Assembly: GCA_910586515.1 (NCBI GenBank)
Contig: CAJUGL010000010.1
Location: 4,637-68,636 of the forward strand
Direction of reading: 5' to 3'
Length of the DNA stretch: 64,000 nt
Origin: an uncultured Acetatifactor sp.
Lineage (GTDB): Bacteria > Bacillota > Clostridia > Lachnospirales > Lachnospiraceae
Position 1 is the stretch's first letter. Every line of letters begins with the position of its first letter. Positions 42,054-51,027 of the stretch are shown here, piece by piece. Both the position numbers and the translations under genes were made by a program. The notes under the pieces were generated by a model. The model saw nothing but the letters and a program-made list of their open reading frames with translations, did no database searches and had not been told where the DNA came from.

Positions 42054-45000
42054 TTATGATTCCTCTTCCATTCTCCGCAGAGCTTCCTCCCTGTCCAGAT
42101 CCTCCAGCCTCCGTTTCTCACAGCCCGGCAGGGAAGATTCAAATCCGCAGACTTTCCTGTAGACACAGTATGCGCAGGCATCCTGGCCGCCCTTCTCGTA
42201 AGGATTCAGAGAGATGGAGCCGTCCAGAATCTCCCGGCCGATTCCCGCAATCTTCCGGCTCACATAATCGGACACCACCTTCAGTTCCCGATCGCTGAGC
42301 ACGGAAGAGCGGGATGACAGACTGCCGTCCTTTTTCCTCTCCACAGGGATGACAGCCGACTTGCTTTCCATGGTATTATCCAGCAGTTCCACGATATGGG
42401 GGGCGCTGTTCACCACGCCGTCCATCCGCAGCTGCTCCCCGATCAGCTGATCGATCTCTTCAGGCGTCAGCTCCCGGCTGGTCTCCACGGCCGGGTCATC
42501 GATTCTGTAATACAGCATGGCCGCCGGCGCCACTTTCCTGTCCGGGTGACGCCTCTCCTCTATCTCCACAGCCGCGTTCATGTACACCACAAGCTGGAGC
42601 TGAAGGCCGTAGTACAGCGCCGCCAGATCAAAACGCTTCTTCCCCGATTTATAATCCACGACTTTCACATACACATTCTGCTCATCCCCGGCCACATCAA
42701 TTCTGTCTATGCGCCCCTGCAGATGCATCTTCTCCCGCTCCGAAAGCGATACATTCACGCTCTCCAGATTATCCGCATACTGAAAGGAAAGTTCAAAGGA
42801 TTCCGGCGCAAAGCTTCCCATACGCAGCTGCTTCTGCAAAGTCAGCACGGTACGGGTCAGGATCCTCCCCATTCTGGTTACGGCATATTCGTTTCTGGCG
42901 CTGCTGTAGAGTACGCTGCTCCCGTAATCGGCCGCATAACGCTCCAAAGTCTCCCTGACACAGCCTGCCGCAAAATCAGCCGGAAAATCGAACCATGTGT
43001 ATTGGTTTTCCGTAAGTTTCTCTGCGAACTGCTCCAAAACGGCATGATACACATTTCCCGCATCCACGCTTTCAAAAGAGAACTCCCCTCTCTCCTTCAG
43101 CGCCAGGCCATACTGAAGAAAATGCCTGTAAGCGCATGCGGCATAGGTCTCCAGACGGGTGACGCTGTTCTCCAGCTGTACCCCGTACAAAGCCCTGGCC
43201 ACAGCCTGAGACAGCCCCGTATCCTGGTACCTCCGGAAAGCGGCCTCAGTGAGACGCCTGCGTTTTTCCGCCAAAGCGCCCTCTCCGTATACACGATACA
43301 GAACCAGAAATTCCTGCTTTTCCTTCTCCGGCTGTACGCCCTCCGCATATTCACGCAGTCCCTCCGCCAGATATTCCAGTCCCTCCTGTCCCGTGACAAT
43401 CTGTTCCAGCACACTGCGCTGCCCCGGATGCTCCACCTCCATATCCGGATAAAGTTTTCGCACTACGTCCACCAGATAGGCGGGACGAAGAGCCCTTCCC
43501 CCGCTGTTCACCCTGGAATAGGACAAATAGAGACGCCGGGAAGGCTTTGTCATATTTAAATACAGATAAAATCTCTGAATATACATCTGCTGCCTTGGAC
43601 TGGGCGCCAGCTCCAGACTGGACTCCCGCAAAAATTCTCTGTCCATATCCGAAATGATGCCGCCCCTGGACGCGGCCTTGGGAATATTGCCGTCGTTTAC
43701 CCCCAGAAAAAAAAGCACGCTCACCCGGCCGATTCTGGTCCGTTCCATATCCCCCGCCAGCACCCTGTCCACATTCTGCGGGATAGTGCCCACCTGAATC
43801 TCGCCGAATCCCGCTTCCAGAATTTCCGCAAATTCCTTCAGGGGTATATGCTCCTCCCCCAACAGCGCGTAAATCTGGTCCAGAAGTTCCATCACCAGAC
43901 GGTAAATCTGGGCGTATTCCCTGGCTCTCGTCAGGTCACCTTCCTCCTCGAAACGCGTCTGATATACCGCCAGCTTCTGCTGCACCCTGTTCTGCACCAG
44001 AAACTCATAGAGCGCATTCACATAGGATTTCACAGGCGCTTTCTCTGTCAAGTGCAGCATTTCCACCTGTGCAATCATGCGCTCTCTCAACCCGTTGATT
44101 TCCTCCAGCGCAGTCTCGTCCCCCTCCATGTCTGGTGTTTTGCGGGTGAACAGCCGCCTGTAGCTTTGGTATCCCTTTATCCCCGCCCCCAGACAATAAT
44201 TTTCCAGCCGGTCCACCTCCTCCCGGGTCAGATCCGCCAGGCCGCTGCGCAGATAATGAAATACCGCCTCATAGGAGAAATTTTTCGTATACAGCTCCAG
44301 GCCGCTCTTTATGTATTCGATCATGGGATTCAGCAGAATCGCTCTGGTTTTGTCAATGTAACAGGGAATCTCCATTCGGGCAAATTCCGACTCCACATAA
44401 GGAGCATACCCGGGCAGATCTCCCACAATCACGGCAATATCCCGATAAGCCAAACCTTCCTCCCGCACCAGCCGGCAGATCTCCAGCCCGGTCTGATGTA
44501 CCTCCTCTCTGGGCCCGGAAGCCTCAAACATCCTGATTTCTTCCTGAGCCTGCCCGTAAGGCGCGGTATTATAGCGAAACAGATTTCGTTCCAGATAGGC
44601 CAGGGCCGGCGCCTGTTCAAAACGATGGCGCTCATTGTACTGCATCCTGCAGCCTTCTCCCCCGTCCGCCGTCCGCAGCCTTCTCCCCCCTGACTCCGGC
44701 TCATTTCCGCCTAAAATAAACACATCCTGCCTTCGCTCCACCCCAAGTTCCCGGGCCAGCCTGGTAAGATCCGCCACGGTCTTCTTGCTCAGATAGAATA
44801 ATTTCTGCTCCCCGTCCGGCAGGTAAGGATTTTCCTCAGCCCCAAGAGTCAGAGTGACAATCACCTCCCCGCAGGCTTTCATCAGTTCTGCGATAACATT
44901 TATCTGAATAGGCGTAAATCCCGTGAAACCGTCAAACACTGCCACACTCCCGGGCAGAAGGCCCGATTTATGCAGAGAACGCCGCAGTACATCCAATGTC

Positions 45001-45536
45001 TCCTCTGTGGTAATGAAATTTCCGTCTATATACGCCATGAATCCCCTGTACAGAGTCTCCAGATCCCGTAATTTCTGCACCAGCGCTCCTCTTTTCTCCG
45101 CGCAGGCAATCAGCTGAGCCACATCCTCCGTGCCGATGCCGTACTGCATAAATTCTGAAATGGCGCTTTTTACCTCATGAATATAGCCCTGCCTGTGGAG
45201 AAATCCCCCCAGAGTCGGCAGCTCTCCCTTCAGATTCGCCGCCACCTTCTGCAGCACCAGACTTTTGCCCGTATCGTCTAGCACAGGAATCTCCCGGCCG
45301 CCTACCTCCTCCAGGATCCGATGTCCCAGACGTCCGAAGCTGAGAACGTCAATATTCATGATTCCGCCTCTGTCATTCAGAAGCACCAGCTCCTTCTGAA
45401 TCTGCATGGTAAACTGGTCCGGCACAATGACCAGGAAATTCCTTTTATTCTCTTTCCCCGCCCGCCTGGTGATTTCCTCGTAAAGCGTCCTGCTTTTGCC
45501 CGCCCCGGATGGGCCGAAATAAAATTGCAAACTCAT
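42054..45536 (-). CDS. addB: ATP-dependent helicase/nuclease subunit B
   Basis: The 1160-residue partner of AddA has the N-terminal GPSGAGKSRTLYEEI motif. Its C-terminal RecB-type nuclease carries GRIDRIDV and VVDYKSGKK. The four cysteines of the 4Fe-4S cluster are present, one in YAACAYRHF and three in CAYCVYRKVCGF plus LPGC. It is first in the addBA operon. AAGGA lies almost against the ATG, so translation may use the broader GGGGAAATAAGGA purine stretch. Confidence 0.96.
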   Translation of the reverse strand: MSLQFYFGPSGAGKSRTLYEEITRRAGKENKRNFLVIVPDQFTMQIQKELVLLNDRGGIMNIDVLSFGRLGHRILEEVGGREIPVLDDTGKSLVLQKVAANLKGELPTLGGFLHRQGYIHEVKSAISEFMQYGIGTEDVAQLIACAEKRGALVQKLRDLETLYRGFMAYIDGNFITTEETLDVLRRSLHKSGLLPGSVAVFDGFTGFTPIQINVIAELMKACGEVIVTLTLGAEENPYLPDGEQKLFYLSKKTVADLTRLARELGVERRQDVFILGGNEPESGGRRLRTADGGEGCRMQYNERHRFEQAPALAYLERNLFRYNTAPYGQAQEEIRMFEASGPREEVHQTGLEICRLVREEGLAYRDIAVIVGDLPGYAPYVESEFARMEIPCYIDKTRAILLNPMIEYIKSGLELYTKNFSYEAVFHYLRSGLADLTREEVDRLENYCLGAGIKGYQSYRRLFTRKTPDMEGDETALEEINGLRERMIAQVEMLHLTEKAPVKSYVNALYEFLVQNRVQQKLAVYQTRFEEEGDLTRAREYAQIYRLVMELLDQIYALLGEEHIPLKEFAEILEAGFGEIQVGTIPQNVDRVLAGDMERTRIGRVSVLFFLGVNDGNIPKAASRGGIISDMDREFLRESSLELAPSPRQQMYIQRFYLYLNMTKPSRRLYLSYSRVNSGGRALRPAYLVDVVRKLYPDMEVEHPGQRSVLEQIVTGQEGLEYLAEGLREYAEGVQPEKEKQEFLVLYRVYGEGALAEKRRRLTEAAFRRYQDTGLSQAVARALYGVQLENSVTRLETYAACAYRHFLQYGLALKERGEFSFESVDAGNVYHAVLEQFAEKLTENQYTWFDFPADFAAGCVRETLERYAADYGSSVLYSSARNEYAVTRMGRILTRTVLTLQKQLRMGSFAPESFELSFQYADNLESVNVSLSEREKMHLQGRIDRIDVAGDEQNVYVKVVDYKSGKKRFDLAALYYGLQLQLVVYMNAAVEIEERRHPDRKVAPAAMLYYRIDDPAVETSRELTPEEIDQLIGEQLRMDGVVNSAPHIVELLDNTMESKSAVIPVERKKDGSLSSRSSVLSDRELKVVSDYVSRKIAGIGREILDGSISLNPYEKGGQDACAYCVYRKVCGFESSLPGCEKRRLEDLDREEALRRMEEES

Positions 45537-45590
45537 TCCTTATTTCCCCGCGCTTTCTGCTCCCCCTGCCCGCTCTCCTGTCAGACGCTT

Positions 45591-46346
45591 CTACGCCTTT
45601 AACTCCAACTCCACAGGGCAGTGATCCGATCCCAGTACCTCCGAATGAATCTTCGCATCCTCAAGCCTGTCCCTGAGAATCTCCGATACCACAAAATAGT
45701 CAATGCGCCACCCTACGTTCTTCGCCCTGGCCTGGCCCATGTAGGACCACCAGGAATAGGCGTCTCTCTGGTCGGGATAAAAATACCGGAACGTGTCCAC
45801 AAATCCGTTCTCCAACACCTTTCCGAAACAATTCCGCTCCTCATCCGTAAAGCCCGCGTTCCGGCGGTTGGTCTTGGGATTCTTCAGATCGATCTCCTGA
45901 TGAGCCACATTCAGATCCCCGCAGTAGATCACAGGCTTCTTCTCCTCCAGCTTTTTCAGGTACTTCAGGAAAGCCTCCTCCCACTGCATCCGGTATTCCA
46001 GTCTGGTCAGCTCCCTCTGGGAATTGGGCACATAGACCGTAATAACGAAAAATTCTTCATATTCTGCCGTAATCACGCGTCCTTCATGGTCATGCTCCTC
46101 CACGCCTATGCCGTAAGTCACCTGCAGCGGCTCCTTCCTGGTAAAAACAGCCGTTCCGGAATAGCCCTTCTTCTCCGCGGAATTCCAGTATTGATGATAA
46201 CCGGGCAGCTCCAGTTCCAGCTGCCCCGGCTGCATCTTGGTCTCCTGCAGGCAGAAGATATCCGCGTCTGCCTCCTTGAAATATTCCAGAAACCCCTTCT
46301 GCACACACGCCCGTAAACCATTTACATTCCAGGAAATCAATTTCAT
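45591..46346 (-). CDS. xth: Exodeoxyribonuclease III / AP endonuclease
   Basis: The 251-residue enzyme cuts DNA at abasic sites in base excision repair. Motifs are KLISWNVNGLRA, LQETKMQ (metal Glu), YCGDLNVAH, GWRIDYFVVS and the catalytic GSDHCPVEL. The length is typical. GAGGTATAGAG precedes the ATG. It lies 54 bp upstream of addB on the same strand, so the three repair genes may be co-transcribed. Confidence 0.96.
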   Translation of the reverse strand: MKLISWNVNGLRACVQKGFLEYFKEADADIFCLQETKMQPGQLELELPGYHQYWNSAEKKGYSGTAVFTRKEPLQVTYGIGVEEHDHEGRVITAEYEEFFVITVYVPNSQRELTRLEYRMQWEEAFLKYLKKLEEKKPVIYCGDLNVAHQEIDLKNPKTNRRNAGFTDEERNCFGKVLENGFVDTFRYFYPDQRDAYSWWSYMGQARAKNVGWRIDYFVVSEILRDRLEDAKIHSEVLGSDHCPVELELKA

Positions 46347-46458
46347 CTCTATACCTCCCTCGTCTCTCCGGACGATTTTCTGCTTTCTGACTAGGAAAAT
46401 TATAGCACGCTGTACTGAATAATGCTACAAAAGATTTTCGTCAACTTCAATAAGTCTG

Positions 46459-46488
46459 TTGGCTAAATCCTGCAAAATCTGTTATAAT
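46459..46488 (+). promoter_or_regulatory. Promoter of the NagD-type HAD gene
   Basis: TTGGCT (46459-46464) and TATAAT (46483-46488) are 18 bp apart, about 45 bp before the start codon. Confidence 0.55.
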
Positions 46489-46534
46489 GAGGTTCCGGAG
46501 ATCGGAATATCGCTATAGCTGAATGGAGAAAAAC

Positions 46535-47356
46535 ATGGATATCGCTGCAAAAAGAAAATTAAAAGAAAAAAAGCTTTTTTTATTTGATATCGACGGCACT
46601 CTGGCCGTAGGCGACACCCTCTATGAGGGCAGCGCGGACCTGCTTCGCCACATTGACGAAATCGGCGGCAAAGCCTATTTTATCACCAACAATTCCACCC
46701 GCAGCGGCAGGGATTATGTGGAGCGGTTCCGCCGGGCCTTCCGTCTGGACACCACAGAAGACCAGTTTATCACATCCGGCTATATGACCCTGCGCTTTCT
46801 GAAGGAGCGGTATCGAGAGGGCAAAATCTTCGTCCTGGGCACCGCCTCCTTTGTGACAGAGCTGCGCAAAAACGGCCTGCATGTGACGGAGACTGCCGAA
46901 GCGGACATTGACTGCGTGGTTGCGGCCTATGACAGCGAGCTTACCTATGACAAGCTGATTCAGGCATGCAGAGTGCTCTCCACAGGCGACGCGCCCTTTT
47001 ACGCCACCAATCCGGATCTGTGCTGCCCCATTGATTTCGGCTTTATCCCCGACTGCGGCGCCATCTGCAATATGCTCACGGATTCCACGGGAAAAAAGCC
47101 CCTGTACCTGGGCAAGCCCAGCCGGGCGGTGGTGGATCTGTGCCTGGAGATGTCCGGCTTCTCCCGGGAGGAGACTCTGGTGGTGGGCGACAGGCTCTAT
47201 ACCGATATCGCCTGCGGAATAAACGGTGAAGTGGATACCTGCGTACTGTTTACCGGAGAGGCAAAGCCGGAGGACATGGCGGACACCCCCTATCCTGCCG
47301 ACTACTGCTTTGCCAATGTAAAAGAGCTTCTGATGCACTGCACCGAAGCCCTGTAA
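46535..47356 (+). CDS. HAD family IIA sugar-phosphatase (NagD-like)
   Basis: The 273-residue cytoplasmic phosphatase has motif I LFDIDGTLAVGD, motif II ITNNSTRSG and motif III/IV VVGDRLYTDIACG, with a large C2-type cap between them. This is the arrangement of the NagD/AraL/PNPase group, which removes phosphate from sugar phosphates or phosphoglycolate. The ATG at 46535 has GGAG seven bases upstream; 46523 is an alternative. It is convergent with DegV. Confidence 0.92.
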   Translation: MDIAAKRKLKEKKLFLFDIDGTLAVGDTLYEGSADLLRHIDEIGGKAYFITNNSTRSGRDYVERFRRAFRLDTTEDQFITSGYMTLRFLKERYREGKIFVLGTASFVTELRKNGLHVTETAEADIDCVVAAYDSELTYDKLIQACRVLSTGDAPFYATNPDLCCPIDFGFIPDCGAICNMLTDSTGKKPLYLGKPSRAVVDLCLEMSGFSREETLVVGDRLYTDIACGINGEVDTCVLFTGEAKPEDMADTPYPADYCFANVKELLMHCTEAL

Positions 47357-47428
47357 TGTCAAAACTGCTGCATCCGCCCCTGTGAAATCTCTGCTGCTCC
47401 ATTGGTTTTACCCGGTACACCAATGCAT

Positions 47429-48334
47429 TCACAGGCCTTTTTCGATAATCCCGAATCCCAGGGGGTAAGGCCCTGTGTGGACGCTGATGGTGGCGCCGAT
47501 CTGGTAGATGGGAAGCATGTCCTTCTCAATGGAATACCCTTTCTCCCGCAGTCTTTCCAGGGTATGCTCCCGGAATTCCACAGCCTCCTGGTAATCGTAT
47601 CCGAATCCGATGCAAAGGCTGAAACGTTCCATCCTTCTCCCGTTTTCCTCCAGATAGTCCAACAGCAGGTCAATGGCCTTCTCCGTGGTGCGCTTCCTGC
47701 CCCTGCCGATACCGGAAGGGAAGATCTCCCCCTCCTTCAGGGTGATCACGGGCCGGATGCCCAGGACACTGCCTGCCACAGCGGATACCTTGCCGATACG
47801 CCCCCCATGCTTTAAGTATTCCATGTCCCCCACGGTGAAGAAGATCCTTCCGGTTCTCCTGATCTCCTCCAACCGGGCCACTGCCGCCTTATATTCCATG
47901 CCGCTGTCCCGCAGAGCCACGGCCTCCAACACATAAAGTCCCTGCAGCACCGTATTCACCGTGGCATCGATTACGGTGATCTCCGCCTCCGGACAGCTCT
48001 CCCGCACAATGCCCCTGGCGCTTAAGGCAGACTGCATGGAACCGCTGAATTTGGTGGTAATGCAGATGCAGATCACAGGGATTCCCTCCCGGGCATAAGG
48101 CAGAAACACCTCCACATAGTCCTGGGCCGAGGGCATGGAAGACTTGGGGTATACCCCTTTGCGGTCCACCATCTGCTGATAAAAATCCCGGATTCCGATG
48201 TCCACATTTTCCTTCAGATAATTCTCGTCGTCAAAAGACACATAAAACGGCACAACCGTGATATTCTTTTCCTCCGCCAGCTCCCTGGGCAAATCGCAGG
48301 AGCCGTCGCTGATAATATGATACTTTTCCTTCAT
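47429..48334 (-). CDS. DegV family fatty-acid-binding protein
   Basis: The 301-residue protein has the DegV pattern: ISDGSCDLPRELAEEKNI, PKSSMPSAQDY, ITTKFSGSMQSALSA and EYLKHGGRIGKVSAVAGSVLGIRPVI. DegV/FakB proteins bind fatty acids and present them to the kinase FakA, feeding phospholipid synthesis. No fakA gene lies nearby. The ATG at 48334 has AAGGTGG upstream; a GTG at 48346 is possible. About 200 bp separate it from tyrS. Confidence 0.92.
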   Translation of the reverse strand: MKEKYHIISDGSCDLPRELAEEKNITVVPFYVSFDDENYLKENVDIGIRDFYQQMVDRKGVYPKSSMPSAQDYVEVFLPYAREGIPVICICITTKFSGSMQSALSARGIVRESCPEAEITVIDATVNTVLQGLYVLEAVALRDSGMEYKAAVARLEEIRRTGRIFFTVGDMEYLKHGGRIGKVSAVAGSVLGIRPVITLKEGEIFPSGIGRGRKRTTEKAIDLLLDYLEENGRRMERFSLCIGFGYDYQEAVEFREHTLERLREKGYSIEKDMLPIYQIGATISVHTGPYPLGFGIIEKGL

Positions 48335-48534
48335 ACGCGCGTCCACCTTCCCTACAGATCAGAACTGCCGGAAACCCACATGGTATTTCACGGCAATTCC
48401 TCCACATGCATGTATAGGATACCACTTCCCGGGAAAAATATCAATAGCTTGCGTTATTCTATATCTCTTTTTATCAATTCCTGTTTCTTTTACATAGTAC
48501 TGAAAACTACTTTCGCATCTTTTACACTGCCTTT

Positions 48535-49911
48535 TCAGCACATCTTCACCTGCACGAACCGCCGCTTTCCCACCTTCAGCACATCGCCGCTCTGGACGGA
48601 CTCCTCCAGTTGATTCACACGGACGCCGTTTTTCTGTACACCGCCCTGGGCAATCAGCCTCCGAAACTGGGCGCCGCTCTCCACAATCCCCGCATTCACC
48701 AGGGGCCTGACACAGTCGAACAGCGTTCCGCTCTCCAGAACCGCCTCCAGAATCTCCGCCTGGTCCGGCACTTTTCTGTCGGTAAAGGCTTCCCGGAAAA
48801 AATTCTCCGCCTCCGCCGTATCCTCCGGGCTGTGGTACAGGGAGGTGATGGTTTTGGCCAGGACCAGTTTGCAGTCTCTGGGGTTGCAGCCGTCCGCCAG
48901 AGCCTCCTTGATTTTGTCCAGATCCTCAGGCAGGATATCCGTGGCCAACTCAAAGTATTTCACGATCAAAGCATCCGGCACCTGCATCACCTTGGTGAAC
49001 ATAGTGCGCGCATCCTCGCTGATGCCGATGTAGTTGCCCAGGCTCTTGCTCATCTTCTCCACCCCGTCAATTCCCTCCAGAAGCGGCATGAACATGGCTG
49101 CCTGGGGTTCCTGCTTTCTGTCCCGCTGCAGCTGCCTCCCCATCAGAATATTAAAGGTCTGGTCAGTCCCCCCTAACTCCAGATCCGCCTTCAGCTCCAC
49201 GGAATCATATGCCTGCATCAGGGGGTAGAAAAATTCATGAAGTCCGATGGGTATGCCTCCCCGGAACCGATTCTGAAAATCATCCCTCTCCAGCATCCTG
49301 GCCACCGTAACCGTAGACGCCAGCTGCAGTACCTCGTTCAGGTTCAGCAACTCCAGCCACTCCCCGTTAAAACGCACCTGCGTCTTCTCCCTGTCCAGAA
49401 TGCGGAAAATCTGTTCCTGGTAAGTCTGGGCGTTGAGAAATACCTCCTGCTCAGTCATGGCTTTCCGCCCCTTGCTTTTTCCCGTGGGATCACCTATTTT
49501 TGCCGTGAAATCCCCGATCACAATCACAATGGTATGCCCCAGATCCTGCATCTGCTTCAGCTTCCGCAGGGGAACCGCATGACCCAGGTGAATATCCGGC
49601 GCACTGGGATCCATGCCGAATTTGATGATCAGGGGCCTGCCCGTGGAGATACTCCGGGCAACCTTCTGCTCCAGTTCCGGCTCTCCAATGAGCTCCTCCG
49701 CCCCCTGCCGGATCACCCGCATCTGGTGCCGAACCTGCCCGGCCAGTTCCGGGTTCTCCCGGGCTTCTGCCCATACCTGATCTTTTGTCATTTCCGCCTC
49801 CGCCTTTTCCGCTGCCGGGCTGTTTTCCTCCATTGTCTTTGTCTCCTCTGTTATAGTCGTGTGTTTCTCCATGCCTTCCATCTCTCCTGTCTCCTTTCCT
49901 GTTTCTTTCAT
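48535..49911 (-). CDS. tyrS: Tyrosyl-tRNA synthetase with an N-terminal extension
   Basis: The 458-residue enzyme charges tRNA-Tyr. It has the HIGH-type motif HLGH, the KMSKSLGN loop and a C-terminal S4 RNA-binding domain (QGGVQKNGVRVNQLEESVQSG), as in TyrZ-like enzymes. About 40 extra charged residues precede the usual N-terminus. Five in-frame ATGs (49911, 49881, 49872, 49833, 49791) each have a purine-rich ribosome site. I give the first, with GGAGG eight bases upstream; 49791 would yield the family's normal length. Expression is controlled by the T-box leader upstream. Confidence 0.94.
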   Translation of the reverse strand: MKETGKETGEMEGMEKHTTITEETKTMEENSPAAEKAEAEMTKDQVWAEARENPELAGQVRHQMRVIRQGAEELIGEPELEQKVARSISTGRPLIIKFGMDPSAPDIHLGHAVPLRKLKQMQDLGHTIVIVIGDFTAKIGDPTGKSKGRKAMTEQEVFLNAQTYQEQIFRILDREKTQVRFNGEWLELLNLNEVLQLASTVTVARMLERDDFQNRFRGGIPIGLHEFFYPLMQAYDSVELKADLELGGTDQTFNILMGRQLQRDRKQEPQAAMFMPLLEGIDGVEKMSKSLGNYIGISEDARTMFTKVMQVPDALIVKYFELATDILPEDLDKIKEALADGCNPRDCKLVLAKTITSLYHSPEDTAEAENFFREAFTDRKVPDQAEILEAVLESGTLFDCVRPLVNAGIVESGAQFRRLIAQGGVQKNGVRVNQLEESVQSGDVLKVGKRRFVQVKMC

Positions 49912-50011
49912 TTTCCTTTCCTCCGTCCCTGCCGGATCCGGGTGCTTTCATCCTCTGCGTGTTCCGATTTAAACCGCAAAATTTAGGCCTCTGTCTGTAC
50001 TTCCCCACAAC

Positions 50012-50045
50012 AAAAAAACTCCCATCCTTATCAAAAGGACGAGAG
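50012..50045 (-). terminator. T-box terminator of tyrS
   Basis: On the minus strand CTCTCGTCCTT pairs with AAGGATGGGAG (including G-U pairs) and is followed by seven T residues. It is the off state of the tyrS T-box. Confidence 0.85.
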
Positions 50046-50320
50046 CCATAAAACTCCGCGGTACCACCTCATGTTTACAGACAGCTCACACTGCCTGCCT
50101 CTTCGGGTACGTCCGTAATATCGATGTCAGCTCCGGCTTTTCCATACGGCAGAAACAAAAAACGCTTCCTGTCCGCCGGATTCCGGAAAACCGCCTTCTC
50201 ACGGGTGATACCCTAGCACGATAACGGGTGCGGGAACCGTCGCAGCCTACTACTCCCCCGGGAGATTCGGTGCAAAGCTCAAAGATGTATTCACACAAAG
50301 GCTTCCCATGCGCCTCTCAT
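50012..50320 (-). ncRNA. Tyrosine T-box leader
   Basis: The antiterminator T-box GGTGGTACCGCGG lies at 50068-50056 on the minus strand, followed by the terminator and tyrS. Upstream are a stem I-like region with a TAC codon at 50289-50287 as the likely tyrosine specifier, and AG-box-like sequence. Uncharged tRNA-Tyr should stabilise the antiterminator. The exact 5' end is estimated. Confidence 0.88.
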
Positions 50321-50479
50321 CAGCCGGCTGCTTTCTGTATGCTCCACCATGTGCTACTTCTTCTTGTCATTGCTTTTAGAATCAATCGCTTGACTATGAA
50401 ATTAAATGAATTATACGGGAAAATCCAAGTGCTGTCAAGAAAAAATTTAACGGAAAAAATTGGAAAAAACAGCTCCCTC

Positions 50480-50508
50480 TTGACAGCCTGCGTCTAATGC
50501 GTTAGACT
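50480..50508 (+). promoter_or_regulatory. Promoter of the blaI-type gene
   Basis: TTGACA (50480-50485) and TAGACT (50503-50508) are 17 bp apart. The -10 lies inside the first operator. Confidence 0.65.
50492..50507. promoter_or_regulatory. BlaI operator 1
   Basis: GTCTAA-TGCG-TTAGAC is a perfect inverted repeat overlapping the -10 element. Confidence 0.65.
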
Positions 50509-50515
50509 ATTGGTA

Positions 50516-50531
50516 GTCTAATACATTAGAA
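50516..50531. promoter_or_regulatory. BlaI operator 2
   Basis: GTCTAA-TACA-TTAGAA repeats operator 1 with one mismatch, centred 24 bp downstream. Two tandem dyads over the promoter fit BlaI/MecI autorepression. Confidence 0.65.
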
Positions 50532-50565
50532 CAAAATCAGGGACTTGTCCCGAAAGGAGATTTCC

Positions 50566-50928
50566 ATGGCCACACCGAAAATTTTTGAGAGCGAATACCG
50601 CTTCTGCCTGATTCTGTGGGAGCATGAACCCATCAACAGCACAAAACTTGCAAAGCTCTGCAGCGAAAAGCTTGGTTGGAGCCGCACCACCACCTACACG
50701 GTAATCCGCCGTTTATCCGACAGAGGCGTGGTAAAAAATGAGAACGCAACCGTCACCTCCCTGATATCCAAGGATGAAGTACAGGCCGCAGAGATAGACG
50801 AACTGGTGGAAAAGACCTTCCAGGGCTCCCTGCCTGCCTTCATCGCCGCATTCACCAGAGGAAAAAAGCTGTCCCGGCAGGACGCGGCGGAAATCCGGCA
50901 GATGCTGGAGCAGTATGAGGCAGACTGA
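50566..50928 (+). CDS. BlaI/MecI/CopY family repressor
   Basis: The 120-residue winged-helix repressor carries ESEYRFCLILWEHEPINSTKLAKLC and WSRTTTYTVIRRLSDRGVV, the BlaI DNA-binding core. The C-terminal dimerisation helices are LVEKTFQGSLPAFIAAF and AAEIRQMLEQY. It should be cleaved or released when the adjacent M56 sensor is activated. The ATG at 50566 has AAAGGAG upstream. No beta-lactamase or penicillin-binding protein gene adjoins it. Confidence 0.93.
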   Translation: MATPKIFESEYRFCLILWEHEPINSTKLAKLCSEKLGWSRTTTYTVIRRLSDRGVVKNENATVTSLISKDEVQAAEIDELVEKTFQGSLPAFIAAFTRGKKLSRQDAAEIRQMLEQYEAD

Positions 50929-51027
50929 ACGCGGGAAAAATGCCCTCTGCCGTAATCCAAATCCAGGCCCCAAGCGCAGGCGGCAGAACCTTTCCGGAAA
51001 CCAAAAAAATGATGACGGGAGAAAACT

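Noticed and set aside
48359..48541. 60-codon minus-strand frame overlapping the tyrS stop (CKRC motif, GTG start)
   Set aside because: There is only a weak ribosome site, no recognisable domain, and it fills the tyrS-degV gap by chance length. It could be revisited if conserved.
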